Assembly (NCBI GenBank): GCA_037039925.1
Contig: JAXRKP010000397.1
Span: 105,001 to 169,000 of the forward strand
Origin: Doris montereyensis
Taxonomy: Eukaryota; Mollusca; Gastropoda; Nudibranchia; Dorididae
Direction: 5' to 3'
Length of the DNA stretch: 64,000 nucleotides
In this document: in pieces, positions 25,539-38,399 of the stretch
How positions within the stretch are numbered: position 1 is the stretch's first letter
Layout: each line of letters starts with the position of its first letter
Program-made: the position numbers and the translations under genes
The notes under the pieces: model-generated
Told to the model about the DNA's origin: nothing
Database searches by the model: none
The model's input: only the letters and a program-made list of their open reading frames with translations

Positions 25539-26135
25539 GCAGCAGTATATTTAAATTGTTTCTCATACCTGTTCACTTTCATTTCATCCTGATAGGTTCA
25601 TTTTAACATTTATGCATAAGATTTGGATCAAACGTGAGAAAAAGTCTGTGGTGATTTTAAATATCAGAAAACATGAGTTGACTGATGATTGTTGTTCAGT
25701 TTGTATTTTTGTAAGTTTTGATTGAGTTGAATGGGAAAATAATGCAACTTGTTTCCTCTTTACTTTTACAACTAGGGATCCCAAATTGATTTTCGGGTTG
25801 TTTTGTTGTCTCTTGCAATGAAGCAAAATGTGTGTATAGTATGGACCATTTAAAATTGTTGGCGGCAGTTGTATGGATTGGAAGATTCATTGAGATAATA
25901 TGGAGCAATGTGTCTGTGTGTTTGCTTCATTCTTGCGTGAATGATTTTCATGAGACCGGTGTGTGAGATTATTCTATTTGTGATTATTCATGCACCAAAC
26001 TTGGATTGGTATTAAAAAATTTTCTAACAATTTATCAGTTGTTCATTTTGTTTGTGTTATTTACCAAATGTTTGATGTGAAATTAAGCTGGGGTTTCTTG
26101 TCATTGTCATTTGCTGTCAAGCTCTGTTGAATAAA
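25539..26135 (+). other. Calreticulin 3' UTR with polyadenylation signal
   Basis: AT-rich untranslated sequence after the stop. AATAAA at 26130-26135 is the first good poly(A) signal and would give a 3' UTR of about 0.6 kb. A family D repeat begins immediately after. Confidence 0.55.
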
Positions 26136-26144
26136 TGGTCTGCG

Positions 26145-26560
26145 GGCGGTTGGTGAGATCTACTGGTAGATCCTACTTCTTTCCTTTCCTTCTTGTTTTC
26201 ACTTATCTTTCATCTTGCCATTTCCTTTTAATTCACCCTGAGATTACCGCAATGGTGGACGGGGTAAATTTCAAAGAAACATGGTCCGTTTCATGTATTA
26301 TTATTTGTATTGTGGATGGCTTGGCAGGTCCTATTTCTTCCATGTCTTTCTTCTCACTGTTTCTTCACGGACACTGGCAGTAAGTGGTTGGCAGGTGCTA
26401 CTGGCTGGTCCCACTTCTTTCCTCACACGACTTTCAGTTCATCGAGTTGGTAGGTTCTACTTCTTTCATCACACTACAGTACGTGTATTACTATTACTCT
26501 ACTTTTGCTGGTAGCTCTTACTTCTTTTCCTTTTTTTCACTTAGCTTTTCTCTTCTTAAT
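26145..26560 (+). repeat. Family D repeat and fragments
   Basis: A full copy (26145-26282) with CCTACTTCTTTCCTTTCCTT, TTAATTCACCCTGAGATTAC and GTGGACGGGGTAAATTTC. Partial repeats of its left half (GGTTCTACTTCTTTCATCAC and similar) follow to about 26560. Confidence 0.6.
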
Positions 26561-26564
26561 TTGA

Positions 26565-26875
26565 GGAGTCAGTAGTCCAGAGGCAAGGTGTCACTGGCAG
26601 TCTGTCTCAACCAAAAGGTAGTGGGTTCGAGCCCCCCCCTCAACGGTTGAACAATGTTCTCGATCATTTTTTTAGAGCAAACTTTACCCCCTGGTCCCTG
26701 CAGGTGTATGGACACCTAGTCCCATTAGAGACACGATTAAAAAGGAGGTCCCATGTGCAGATCACAACACTGCACGTTAAACATCCCTTGGCTGTTTACC
26801 GGACAAAATTGAAAATCCTACCCAAAACCACGAGATCACCTTGCTTGTGGATGTGGGCGTAAATGAAATCAAAAA
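26565..26875 (+). repeat. SINE family B, copy 2
   Basis: GGGTTCGAGCCCCC box B, TAGTCCCATTAGAGACACGA, ACATCCCTTGGCTGTTTACC and GTGGATGTGGGCGTAAATG. A family D right half follows directly. Confidence 0.75.
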
Positions 26876-26877
26876 CT

Positions 26878-27740
26878 TCTTAATTCACCCAGAGATCACT
26901 GCACGTGGAAGGGATAAATTTCAAAGAAACAAATACTCTTCCACCGTCACTAGTGTCACTGTCAGTACTGTCACCCTATTTCTTTCCTCATACTCATATG
27001 ACTTTCAATTCATCCTGCTAGTACTAGTACTAGTGGTAGGTTCTGCTTCTTTCAGCTATCACTGTCACTTTTCTTTCATCTTGCTGGTTTTAATTACTGT
27101 AATCCTGACATCACCGCATATGGTGGACGCGGTAATTTTCAATTTAACTAACATTAGTAACAATAACATATATAAGTTTGTAACTAGTTACCTCTTTTAT
27201 TTCTTCACCTTTTACTTTTATTTTCACGTTATGGTGGATGATGTAGGCCTATATTTCTTCAATGAAAATGAAACAGATCACTGCATACGGTGGACATGGT
27301 AAATTTCAATAAAACTAAAATTGACAATGACGCATTACAAAAATACAAATGATTAACGACTGTTAGTGTTACGATTTTTGCATCACCTTCGAACCTGCCT
27401 CAAAATAGTCCACAACTGCTATTGGTGGCTGCGCTAGTGCTACTGGTAAGTGGTAGTAGTGTAATAGTAATAGTGGTCGGTTACGGTAGGTCCTACTTCT
27501 TTCCTTTCACTTTCATTCTTTTTCATGTCTTTCTTTTCCTCTTGCTGTTTCCTCCTAATTCGTCCTGAGATCTCTGCCTAAGGTTTTGGCGGGTGGGCTG
27601 AGTGGTAGGTCCTACTTTCTGTCCTTTCAGTGAAAGTTTCACTGTTACTGTTTCACTCTGTTTTTACTTTTTTTTTCATTTTGCTGCTCCTCTCAATTCA
27701 TCCTGAAATCAACGTAAATAAAGGGTGGACGTGGTGAATT
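26878..27740 (+). repeat. Cluster of family D repeats
   Basis: Right half at 26878-26930, a copy ending at about 27150 (CGCATATGGTGGACGCGGTA), a third right end near 27280-27330, and a copy at 27470-27740 ending GGGTGGACGTGGTGAATTCT. The last one leads straight into the 44-bp satellite. Confidence 0.55.
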
Positions 27741-30240
27741 CTAAGGAAACCGCCTAGTGTATAGGGCAGGCTACAGGATATATTTCAATGAAACTGAAAC
27801 CGCTTAGGATATAGAGCAGGCTACAGTATAAATTCCAAAGAAACCACCTAGGGTATAGGGAAGGCTATAGTATAAATTGCAAAGAAACCGCCTAGGGTAT
27901 AGGACAGGCTACAGTATGATTATGAATTGCAAAGAAACCGCCTAGGGTATAGGCCAGGCCACATGTGAATGAAATAGGGTATGATACAGTATGATTATGA
28001 ATTGCAAAAAGAAACCGCCTAGGGTATAGGGCAGGCTACAGTATGATTATGAATTGTAGGGATTATGAATTGCAAAGAAACCGCCTAGGGTATAGGACAG
28101 GCTACAGTATGAATAGTATGATTATGAATTGCAAAGAAACCGCCTAGGGTATAGGGCAGGCCACAGTATGATTATGAATTGCAAAGAAACCGCCTAGGGT
28201 ATAGGGCAGGCTACAGTATGATTATTATGAATTGCAAAGAAACCGCCTAGGGTATAGCTGCTACAGTATAAATTTCAAAGAAACCACCTAGGGTATAGAG
28301 CAGGCTACAGTATAAATTATGAGGAAACCACCTAGGATATCATGCAGGCTACAGTATAAATTCCAAAGAAACCACCTAGGATATCTAGCAGGCTACAGTA
28401 TATGAATTCCAAAGAAACCACCTAGGGTATAGGGCAGGCCATAGTATAAATTGCCAAGAAACCGCCTAGGGTATAGGGAAGGCTATATATAGTATAAATT
28501 GCCAAGAAACCGCCTAGGGTATAGGGAAGGCTATAGTATAAATTGCAAAGAAACCACCTAGGGTATAGGGAAGGCCATAGTATAAATTGCCAAGAAACCG
28601 CCTAGGGTATAGGTCAGGCTATAGTATAAATTGCCAAGAAACCGCCTAGGGTATAGGGAAAGGCTATAGTATAAATTGCCAAGAAACCGCCTAGGGTATA
28701 GGGAAGGCCATAGTATAAATTGCAAAGAAACCGCCTAGGGTATAGGTCAGTATAAATTGCCAAGAAACCGCCTAGGGTATAGGACAGGCTATAGTATAAA
28801 TTGCCAAGAAACCGCCTAGGGTATAGGGAAGGCTACAGTATAAATTGCCAAGAAACCACCTAGGGTATAGGGAAGGCTATAGTATAAATTGCCAAGAAAC
28901 CACCTAGGGTATAGGGAAGGCTATAGTATAAATTGCCAAGAAACCACCTAGGGTATAGGCTATAGTATAAATTGCAAAGAAACCACCTAGGTATAGGGAA
29001 GGCTATAGTATAAATTGCAAAGAAACCACCTAGGGTATAGGGAAGGCTACAGTATAAATTGCAAAGAAACCACCTAGGGTATAGGGAAGGCTATAGTATA
29101 AATTGCAAAGAAACCACCTTGGGTATAGAGCAGGCTATATTATAAATTGCCAAGAAACCGCCTAGGGTATAGGACAGGCTACAGTATAAATTGCCAAGAA
29201 ACCACCTAGGGTATAGGGAAGGCTATAGTATAAATTGCCAAGAAACCGCCTAGGGTATAGGACAGGCTACAGTATAAATTGCCAAGAAACCACCTAGGGT
29301 ATAGGGAAGGCTACAGTATAAATTGCAATGAAACCGTTTAGGGTATAAGGAAGGCTACAGTATAAATTGCAAAGAAACCGCCTAGGTATAAGGAAGGCTA
29401 TAGTATAAATTGCAAAGAAACCGCCTAGGGTATAGGGAAGGCTATAGTATAAATTGCCAAGAAACCGCCTAGTATACTGTGCAGGCTATAGTATAAATTG
29501 CCAAGAAACCGCCTAGGATATAGGACGGGCTATAGTATAAATTGCCAAGAAACTGCCTAGGATATAGGAAGGCTATAGTATAAATTGCCAAGAAACCGCC
29601 TAGAGTATAGGCCAGGCTATAGTATAAATTGCAAAGAAATCGCCTAGGGTATAGGGCAGGCTATAGTATAAATTGCCAAGAAACCGCCTAGGGTATAGGG
29701 AAGGCTATAGTATAAATTGCCAAGAAACCACCTAGGGTATAGGGCAGGCTACAGTATAAATTGCCAAGAAACCGCCTAGTTTATAGGGAAGGCTATAGTA
29801 TAAATTGCCAAGAAACCGCCTAGGGTATAAGGAAGGCTATAGTATAAATTGCCGAGAAACCGCCTAGGGTATAAGGAAGGCTATAGTATAAATTGCCAAG
29901 AAACCGCCCAGGGTATAGGGCAGGATGTAGTATAAATTGCCAAGAAACCGCATAATGTATAGGGCAGGCTATAGTATAAATTGCCAAGAAACCGCCTAGG
30001 GTATAAGGAAGGCTATAGTATAAATTGCCAAGAAACCGCCTAGGGTATAGGGAAGGCTATAGTATAAATTGCCAAGAAACCGTCTAGGGTATAAGGAAGG
30101 CTATAGTATAAATTGCCATGAAACCGCCTAGGGTATAGGGCAGGCTATAGTATAAATTGCCATGAAACCGCCTAGGTATAGGGCAGGCTACAGTATAAAT
30201 TGCCAAGAAACCGCCTAGGGTATAGGGCAGGCTATAGGTT
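27735..30240. repeat. 2.5-kb satellite of 44-bp units
   Basis: Roughly 55 units near GGTATAGGGAAGGCTATAGT followed by ATAAATTGCCAAGAAACCGCCTAG. The first units still read ATTTCAATGAAACTGAAACC, resembling the GTAAATTTCAAAGAAAC tail of family D that ends just before. Variants (GCAAAG/GCCAAG, CCGCC/CCACC, TACAG/TATAG) are grouped, suggesting local segment duplication. Confidence 0.9.
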
Positions 30241-31735
30241 AAATTTCAATAAACATTGACACAAACAAAAACAACTACCTCTACTACTTGTATAATGTGT
30301 CAATCATTGAAGAAAAATAAGTGGATGCTGGGAATCAATCGACTTTGACTTTGATACAAATTTCATAGCGGTCGTCGGCAAAGTGATGATGGCGAGTCTC
30401 ATTCTTTTCCTTCCATTTCCATGTACTTTTCATCTTTTTCTTCAAAATATCTTATGAATATGATGATATTCACTGCAAAGTGCAACTGCAAACGATGAAA
30501 TGGTGTGTAGTATTAGTGATATTAATGTACATGTACCTAACAATGAACAAAACAATAAACGAAACACTGGGCTCAGATGGTGATTGCGGAGTGACCGTTG
30601 CTTAGGGATAAATCGATGAAATTGTGTACACTTATTTATACATGTACTTACTTATAACATACCGTAGCTATATATAAAATCGTGTACAATGGAAGTCGGA
30701 TTCAACCAGGTCGTCGGGATTGACGCTAGAATCTAGTTGTATGAGTAGGAGACCTTCCGTTAATTGTGAAGTCTGCAGGGAGCCTTCAAAAAACATCTCA
30801 AAACACTCTCAGAGGTCCTTCGTAGTCTCTTATGTTTGTTTGAGCCTCTCGAACTTTATCTCTAGTTTTAAAAATGTCGAGAGAGTGCTTGGCAATATTC
30901 ACGACATAATATCTTTGCCCTTGATTTCTTTCTCACTTTAACAGCATCGATTTTTAAAACAATTACCAAGAGCCGTCAAGAGTTAGAGGCCTGTGGCGAG
31001 GTTGTGCTGGTCACTATGTAGTAACATGTACATGTACTGATGCATTCCATCATCTAGCCTAATACATGGATCATTTCGATTGGTCTAGCGCTTTTCCCCA
31101 CGAGCCAATCTCTCACTGACACAAGCTTGCCTGGTTACAAACAAGTCGCTCGTGTCGCCTCGCCCCACAAACTTGCACAGTGCAGTGCAGCGGCAATGAC
31201 TTGACTTGCCGGCTGCTTCTCGCCTGTAAAAAAAGATCCACTAAAACGAAGGGAATCGAATTGTTGCACTGTCTTTATCGAGCGACACGATCTTATCGTA
31301 GGTGATTTTACCCATACCGGATTCTCGCTGGTTGTGTCGTTCTTTTACAGAGAGAAACAATGGGTGGGGGGGGGGGGGGGAGGTTATGTTGGCTTCGTTG
31401 TAGCTAACATTTTGTGGGGTGCGATCTCGGTGCATCCCATCGTAGCTCTAAAATTTCGATAAAAAGAGCATTTGATATTCAGGCACTAAATATTGTGGGT
31501 GTGGGTTGGAAAATTTCATTTCAAACTTCAAACCAGAATCGTTGATCCGAAACCAAACTCAAAAATATAATGAAGAACGTAACTAATCAAAACCCAATTG
31601 AATGGAAGCACTAGTGAACTAGTGAACGATCCGGTTTAATTATACATGAAAACTGATTGGCAGGACAATGAAACAAGTGTGTACTTAGTGGTAGTAAGTA
31701 TAGTACATGTATGTATTGCAATGAAACAGGTGTGT
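30241..31735. other. Unassigned intergenic sequence
   Basis: No convincing exon. The stretch 31080-31240 is GC-richer than its surroundings and contains a CAGTGCAGTGCAGCGG run. A poly-G run lies at about 31364-31380. Confidence 0.4.
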
Positions 31736-31739
31736 ACTT

Positions 31740-32112
31740 AGTGGTAGTCTGGAAGGTCCTACTTATTTCCTTTCACACATCTCTCGTGGGTGGTTGGCAG
31801 GTGTTCCTACTTCTTTCCTGCTTACTACTCGTCCTCTAATTGTCATCTTGCTGTTCCACTTCATTCATCCTGAGATCACTGCATGTGTTGGACGGGGGAA
31901 TTTTTATAATCAAATTAACGTGTTCAAACATGGTTTTCAGTATCTTCACCCCGCTATTTCCTCTTAATTTACCACGTGACTGTGGGCGTTGTTGTTGGTA
32001 GGTCCTACTTCTTTCCTTTACTTCTTTCACTCATCTTTTATCTTATGCTTTCCTCTTGATTCACCCTGAGATCACCGCAATGGTGGACGGGGGTAAATTT
32101 CACTAAAAAAAC
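31740..32112 (+). repeat. Two family D repeats
   Basis: Copies at 31740-31905 (ending GGACGGGGGAATTT) and 31985-32112 (TAGGTCCTACTTCTTTCCTT to GTGGACGGGGGTAAATTTCA). Confidence 0.6.
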
Positions 32113-32900
32113 CCCACAAAACATCCCTTTGATTGCCACATATTATGGTGGATAATTTGAATTTCAAACCAAAGCCTATTATGACTTTGATAGATACATG
32201 TATATTCTGTTTCTTGAGACAACTGACACCAGCAGGCACTGTATCACTGTATACTGCATGGTACTATTGGCACACGTATTTTGTTGTTAACTTTGTTTGG
32301 ATTACATAACAGTAATAACACTAAAGCTCTGTTCTCACGGCGATGGTTTCTCAAGTTTCTGTCCGGTAATGGTGGTAAGGCCTCAACAAACGCATTGGCT
32401 TCATTATCATAGTCCATCTCCCCAACTTCAACTTGCGAGTTTAGGAGAGTACCGGTAGACTTGAAATTGAGGTCTACAATCGAAGTGCCTCCATTTCACT
32501 TTCCATTTGATTTTAAGGCCCCCAACAAGTCAAACCTACTCCTTAAAGTTAAAGACCTCTACTGGCTCTCTATCAACAGATTGATGATTTTAATGTTTTA
32601 ACTTACATTAAAATAACAAATGTCATTATGAATGATAATAATGTAAATACATGTAATAAATGATAATGGAAAGTAGTGAAATGAATTATTGAACCATATT
32701 CATACGTTCCATCGTTTTACGCTTACAAGAATATAACTACATGCAATGCACATGTATCTAAAGGTGCCCCGTACTTCAACTCTCAACTCGTCTGAATGAA
32801 ATGTCATTCTCTGTTGGTGCTCTTCAGAGAGAAGTGAAGTCTGAAATAGAGAAGAGTACAATAGAAGTTGAAAACTATTTCAATACGAAAAGAATTAAAG
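32113..32900. other. Unassigned intergenic sequence
   Basis: AT-rich spacer with no recognisable exon, element or large repeat. Confidence 0.4.
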
Positions 32901-33060
32901 AAACGTGGAAAGTAATGAAAATACATGTATGGTGAATTATACAGAAAGTTATGAAAATACATGTATGGTGAATGATACAGAAAGTAATGAAAATACATGT
33001 ATGGTGAATTATACAGAAAGTAATGAAAATACATGTATGGTGAATTATACAGAGAGTAAA
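32900..33060. repeat. 36-bp minisatellite
   Basis: About 4.5 near-perfect units near AGAAAGTAATGAAAATACAT then GTATGGTGAATTATAC. The length divisible by three explains the open frames on both strands. Confidence 0.85.
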
Positions 33061-33149
33061 CAAACCCAACAATTATTTTCAACAGAGGTGAACAACAGTT
33101 TCTATGTCCGATGTGACAGCATCAAACGCGATATGGAAATTGAGACCGT

Positions 33150-33290
33150 TTGCCTGTTTAATTGAAATTTACCCCGTCCACCTTTGTGGTGGTCTCAGGG
33201 TGAATTAAGAGAAGACAGCAATATCTACAGAAAAGTGAAAGTGAAAGAGTAAAATGACAGAAGTAGGACCTACCATCAACGACCGACAAT
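33150..33290 (-). repeat. Family D repeat, reverse copy
   Basis: Reads GAAATTTACCCCGTCCACCT, GGTCTCAGGGTGAATTAAGA and AGAAGTAGGACCTACC, the complement of the plus-strand copies. Confidence 0.6.
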
Positions 33291-33654
33291 TTCCCCCGGA
33301 AATTGAGAAGGCAAGACAGCTGGCAAACATAAATGAAAGTGGTCAGATACCGGGTGACCACAACAAAAACGGAACCCAAAAACGTTGTATTCAAACGAAA
33401 AATCTTATCCTGATATATAAACTAAGGCCATGGGCTGAAACGCTGGGAATATTGACAAATTGAATAAACTTTTTAAAAGCTGTCAAAACTGGCAACCGCG
33501 GAATGAAAGTGTAGTTTCAATTTAACATTTTTGTTTCGCAACTTAAATATAGTTATAATTATAAGTGAACTCGTCAAACGTGACTCAACAAAAGCAATTT
33601 TTAAATAAAAAGGTTTCAGTTTTATGAAGGGATTCTCTCTTGGTGCCAATTCCC

Positions 33655-33855
33655 TCTGATCACATTCGACGTGATGTCTCAGTCTCAGGTTTGGCAATGA
33701 CGGATTCACGGGCATCTTTGATGTTTTTAGGGTTGCGCAATGTTATCTGCCGGAATGCACAGACAAGAGATTTCCATCCTTCTTTGTCTTGGGATATCTT
33801 TCTTAGCTCACTCCAAGAGTGTTTTAAATGGTTTCCATTCCTGTTTTTGCCCATA
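33655..33855 (-). mobile_element. LINE 3'-end fragment
   Basis: The minus-strand frame contains HSWSELRKISQDKEGWKSLV followed by CAF. This resembles the end of animal LINE reverse-transcriptase ORFs (consensus-like W...ARDR..WR..V). Only this tail is recognisable. Confidence 0.4.
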
Positions 33856-34689
33856 GTTCTTCATTTCTAACATTGTCTTGCCATTTAATTCTCGAGATCC
33901 TTCGAAGACATCCATTGACAAAGGATTGGAATTTCTTCATTGTCCCGAAAGCAGTCTTCCATTAAGGTTCCAGAGAGTCCCAAAATGATGAAACGTTGAG
34001 GTATATGCATGTATTCTAGATTCAGACGGAGCAAATCTCTCTCCAAACCTGGGTTGTTCACACAAAAGAGTATGTCCTGGCATAAACATCAACGCAACAG
34101 GTATTTTTCTCTGTTGTCCACGGCATATCAATAGCGATTCACCGTGATTCAGCAAAGGTAAACAATCGTGAGGGCTAAAGACGAATTGATATTGTTTTTA
34201 TAACGCCCAAAATGTATCACTATTGACAACGAAGGTTGAACATGACGCATTTATGTTACACAATGGTGCCTTGTTAAGTTAGACGAGAAAAATTAAAAAG
34301 TGCGCAAAATGATGTTTTGGAGGCCGTGTTGAAATTACTTATAGTTTGAGTTATACATATCTAGGGGATGTGAAATTTGGTGTGCAAATATTGCGAAGGT
34401 TAATTTCTATGTAAATAACATTTTATCAAAATTGGACGCATTTTGCAAAAACTAGACAACTTTCTAATGGTTCGTTGTTTTGTTATTTTTTGTGTGGTCA
34501 TTTGTTAGTCTTCTCCGGGGAAAGAAGTCAAAATGTTTTGTTTTTTTTAAGTGAAGGAAAGGAAAGCATGTGGCTTTGATGGTATGAAAGGAATAATATT
34601 GAAAATGTGTGCAGAACAACTTTGTCCAATCTATACTTCCATTTTTTAACATCTTTCTTACGTCACCATTTATTCCTTACATCTAGAAA

Positions 34690-35200
34690 ACCTAGAAAAA
34701 AATCCCTCCCAAGGAAAGATAAAACAATAACTATGAATGATTTGTGACTCATTGCCTTAACGTCTACACTGTCATGAAATGTTATGAAAAAATTATTCTC
34801 ACAAAGCTTATCTCTCATTCTCAAGTAAGACCGCTATCAAATTCGTACCAGTTTGCCTACCAGACCAAACGTAGTGTTGAAGATGTTCTTAACATACACA
34901 TATTTATGAACAACATCTACAAACATCTTGGCCAAGACTTCTTTTTATATATTTCTCCTCTACATTCAATACTATTCAGCATTCTTTGCTCATCCAAAAG
35001 CCCCTGAATTACAAAATTACACATAACTTTGTAATAGCATGGATACTTGAATATATAACAAACAGGCAACAATATGTTAATCTAAGTGGAAAACAGTCTC
35101 AGATTTGATTGAATGTAACATGGGTGCTTCCAACGGCTGTGTCCTCTCCCCAGTCCTCTTTGCTATTTACACTGACGACCGTAGAAGTTGTGTGAACTCA
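34690..35200 (+). mobile_element. Decayed LINE reverse-transcriptase fragment
   Basis: Pieces in shifting frames match the reverse-transcriptase fold of non-LTR elements in order: LIALTSTL then KCYEKIILTKL; SYQFAYQTKRSVEDVLNI; FSSTFNTIQHSLLI; WILEYITNRQQYVNLSGK; GASNGCVLSPVLFAIYTDD. The catalytic YADD region is missing. Several frameshifts and stops show it is dead. Confidence 0.75.
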
Positions 35201-35579
35201 GCTCCAATTTTCAAGTTTCTTTTACTTTTCCCCCTTCTGCCTTGTGATGTGAAGACTTGCATAGTCTGCAGTTGTACACTATTGCCTGCTCCTGTTTACT
35301 TCTTATACTAAGGTTTTGCATATCTCGATGGTTTGCTATTCTTTAACGTTAGCTGGGAATTTGCTCTAGAGCTTTATTCTTTGATAGAGAGAATGAATGC
35401 AGATGTGTGTCCGTTCTTGAGCTTGGAATTGCAAAGTTATTGAAATAGTTGCTTGTGTTGGTGAGCCTGTTGGTAGTTCATTGGTATTTCAATTGACTTG
35501 TTTCTTACTACAGCTTTGAAGAATATTTTGAGTTTGTTTTTGGCTATTCTCTCTTGTATTTATAGCCATTGGAAATTGT

Positions 35580-36790
35580 TTATGAGGCTGTCAGATTGTG
35601 TTTCGTGATCGTCATTTCCGCTAGCAACTCGTGCAGCTTGTTCATTTTGTTCTTATTGTGTGGGTCCCACATTGAGCCATTGTATTCTAAAATTGATATC
35701 ACGTATATTTTGTAGCATTTCTTCTTTATGTATGCATAACAATAACTTTCTTGTCTTTGTGAAATATCCTTTTTTTTTTGGTAATGCAATCGATGTGCTC
35801 GTTCCATTCAAGTTTTTCATCAATTGTGACCCTATGCACTTTGCTGAACTATTATATGCCAGTTGCTGTGTGCGTATGTAGGACTGCTAGTAGTCTTTGA
35901 CGATCGGCATTCTTTTGTTCGTTATACGTATAACTTGGCATTTTTGGGGATGTAATTCCATTTTCCATTTCTTCTCCCATTCCTGAGATCTTCTTTAAGG
36001 GTTTCTGTCATTGGCTGAGCTTTCGATCTTTCTGTACAAGAGGCTATCATTAGCAAATAATCGTAATTTGGCGTTTTCACTCAGCCCATTTGGCATATCA
36101 TTTATATAATTAATAGACAGAAAAGAGCAGGGGCCCAAGCACTATTCCCTGAGGCATTCCAGATTTACTCCCCAGGCTGATTCCGATTCAATTTTCAATC
36201 ATCATCAATCACTACCATTTGGGTTCTGTTTAAAAAAAAAACTTCGATCCATTTTGTCGCGTGTTTTTTTGCCACGCCGAAATGTTATTTTGCTGATGAG
36301 GCTTTTGTGGTGAACCTTATCCAATGCCTTGGAATCAATCGAGCAATATGGCGTCTATTTGACTCTTTTAGTCAATGGTGTTTGACGAAGTTCCAACTTA
36401 TTGTGGTCAATTGGGATTCAAAATACCTCTTCTTTCTAAATCCGTGTTGAGCGTCAGTCAGAATTTGTTGTTCAAAATGGTTGATAATGATAATAAGGAT
36501 GCTAAAGATTAGGTTTTCTACTCTATTGTCTTGCAGCAGATTAATGTTATCGAGAACGGTCGGTAGTTTTCAGGGGCACCTTTCTGATAGATTGGTCAAG
36601 TGCGTGCTCCTCTCCAGTCTTCCCTTACAAAGCCTTGATCAAGTGATGCTTGGAATAATAATAATAATATGGTTAAAACCGAGGCTAGCTAGATCTAGTT
36701 CATCTGCACATATTTTTAGAAGTCGCGTTGGCATGCCGTCGGGGCCTGTTGCTTTATGTTCATCGAGACTCTTCAGTAGATTCCCTTTCT
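35580..36790 (-). mobile_element. Second decayed LINE reverse-transcriptase fragment
   Basis: On the minus strand one reads SGMPQGIVLGPLLFSVY, DMPNGLSENAKLRLFAND (FAND where the catalytic FADD is expected) and SLLYRKIESS. Further 3' is SILEYNGSMWDPHNKNKMNK, the LEYAxxVWDPH block typical of Jockey/CR1-like elements. The frame is broken in several places. It is tail-to-tail with the fragment at 34.7 kb and of a different subtype. Confidence 0.7.
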
Positions 36791-37214
36791 TTTAGAGGCG
36801 GGGGGGGGGGGGAGGGGGCATAACTTTGGAAATTAATCAAACGAACTGAATAGTTTATCTAGATACATGTAGGTAGTCCTTCTCTACAATGGATAATATT
36901 ATAAATATAAGGACTTGCCCGCAACGCTCACCACCTACTCACCGTAAAGAAACAAAGCCAGGTTAATACATTGTAAATTGTATGTCTTTGCATGTCAACA
37001 AACGGAATCAATCCCAAAACCTGTGGCTTGTAAGCCAAGCTTTTTACCTTAAGACCACTGTCAAACTTATGCCGATGTAAAATACAGAATTTCTTATCAA
37101 TAAAATCTTCCACAGGTCACGATTCAAAACGGTAAAGAGATTATATTGCAGTTCACCATGTAGATGATTGGTGTGTGTTGAGGGTAAACTTGTCTTTCAA
37201 ATCAGTCTTAAGCT

Positions 37215-37545
37215 GGTAGTGAGACCGTATTGTTGCAAATTCGTAATCATGCCGGCACTGGTTCAAAACCCTTGGCTGGCCTAGGTGTTTTTTCACGTTT
37301 AGAAAAGGTACTTCCCTTTCTTTACTCTCCTCACTCGACTCAAGTATGAATGAGTACCTAGCTATAGGTAGATAAAGATCTCGTATGTGCTAGTACAAAG
37401 CGCCAAACAGGCTGCTGTACTATATGCTGCCAAGGGGGTTGAGAAAGACTTTGATGAAATGGTCTGCTGGGGGATAAATGATGTATACTAACCTTGTTCA
37501 GGGATACAGCCTGCAAGTTATTCATCTTTATCTTTTACACTTGTG
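37215..37545 (+). repeat. SINE family C, copy 3
   Basis: Forward copy: GGCACTGGTTCAAAACCCTT, CTCCTCACTCGACTCAAGTA, AGGTAGATAAAGATCTCGTA and AAACAGGCTGCTGTACTATA, ending near TTCATCTTTATCTTTT. Confidence 0.7.
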
Positions 37546-37782
37546 ATCTTTATCTTTTACATCTCTGGTCTTTTCTTTACTTTTACACCTCTGCCTTTCA
37601 TATAATGAAAACATAGAAAACACATCAAGACCGTTGCTCTGTTGTATTAATTTATTTCGGGAAAAAGGTGTGTAAATAGATGAAAAGTGCTATGGGTACA
37701 AAACTTGGGCAGGAGCAGACAAAACATTGCGACAGTCCTTTAGAATGCATATATCCAGATAACAGTTTGTTTTTCTGTCTGT

Positions 37783-37795
37783 TGTAGTAGTAGTA

Positions 37796-37867
<72 letters not shown>

Positions 37868-37912
37868 ATAGTAATAGTAATAGTAATAGCAGTAGTAGTA
37901 CCGTAGTAGTAA

Positions 37913-37962
<50 letters not shown>

Positions 37963-38073
37963 AATATAGTAGTAATAGTAATAGTAGTAATAGCAGTAGC
38001 AGTAGTAGTAGCAGTAGTAGTAATAGTAATAGTAATAGTAGTACTAGTAGTAGTAATAGTATCGTGGTAGTAA

Positions 38074-38114
<41 letters not shown>

Positions 38115-38258
38115 GTAGTAGTAGTAGTAGTAGCAGTAGCAGTAAAAATAGTAGTAGTAATAGCGATAGCAGTAGTAGTAATAGTAATAGCAGTAGTAGT
38201 AATAGTAATAGCAGTAGTAGTAATAGTAGTAGTAGTAGTAATAGTACTGTGGTAGTAA

Positions 38259-38323
<65 letters not shown>

Positions 38324-38335
38324 AAAGTTGTAGTA
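37783..38335. repeat. (AGT)n microsatellite, about 550 bp
   Basis: Long interrupted trinucleotide repeat (AGT with AAT, AGC and ACT variants). The poly-V and poly-L/Y frames through it are not genes. Confidence 0.95.
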
Positions 38336-38399
38336 GTAGGTGTATTATCACATGATCATTATGTCTGTGGTTATTCAGCTTTGTGAACAATCCTACTAT

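Noticed and set aside
37783..38390. Poly-Val and poly-Leu/Tyr frames
   Set aside because: Pure trinucleotide microsatellite.
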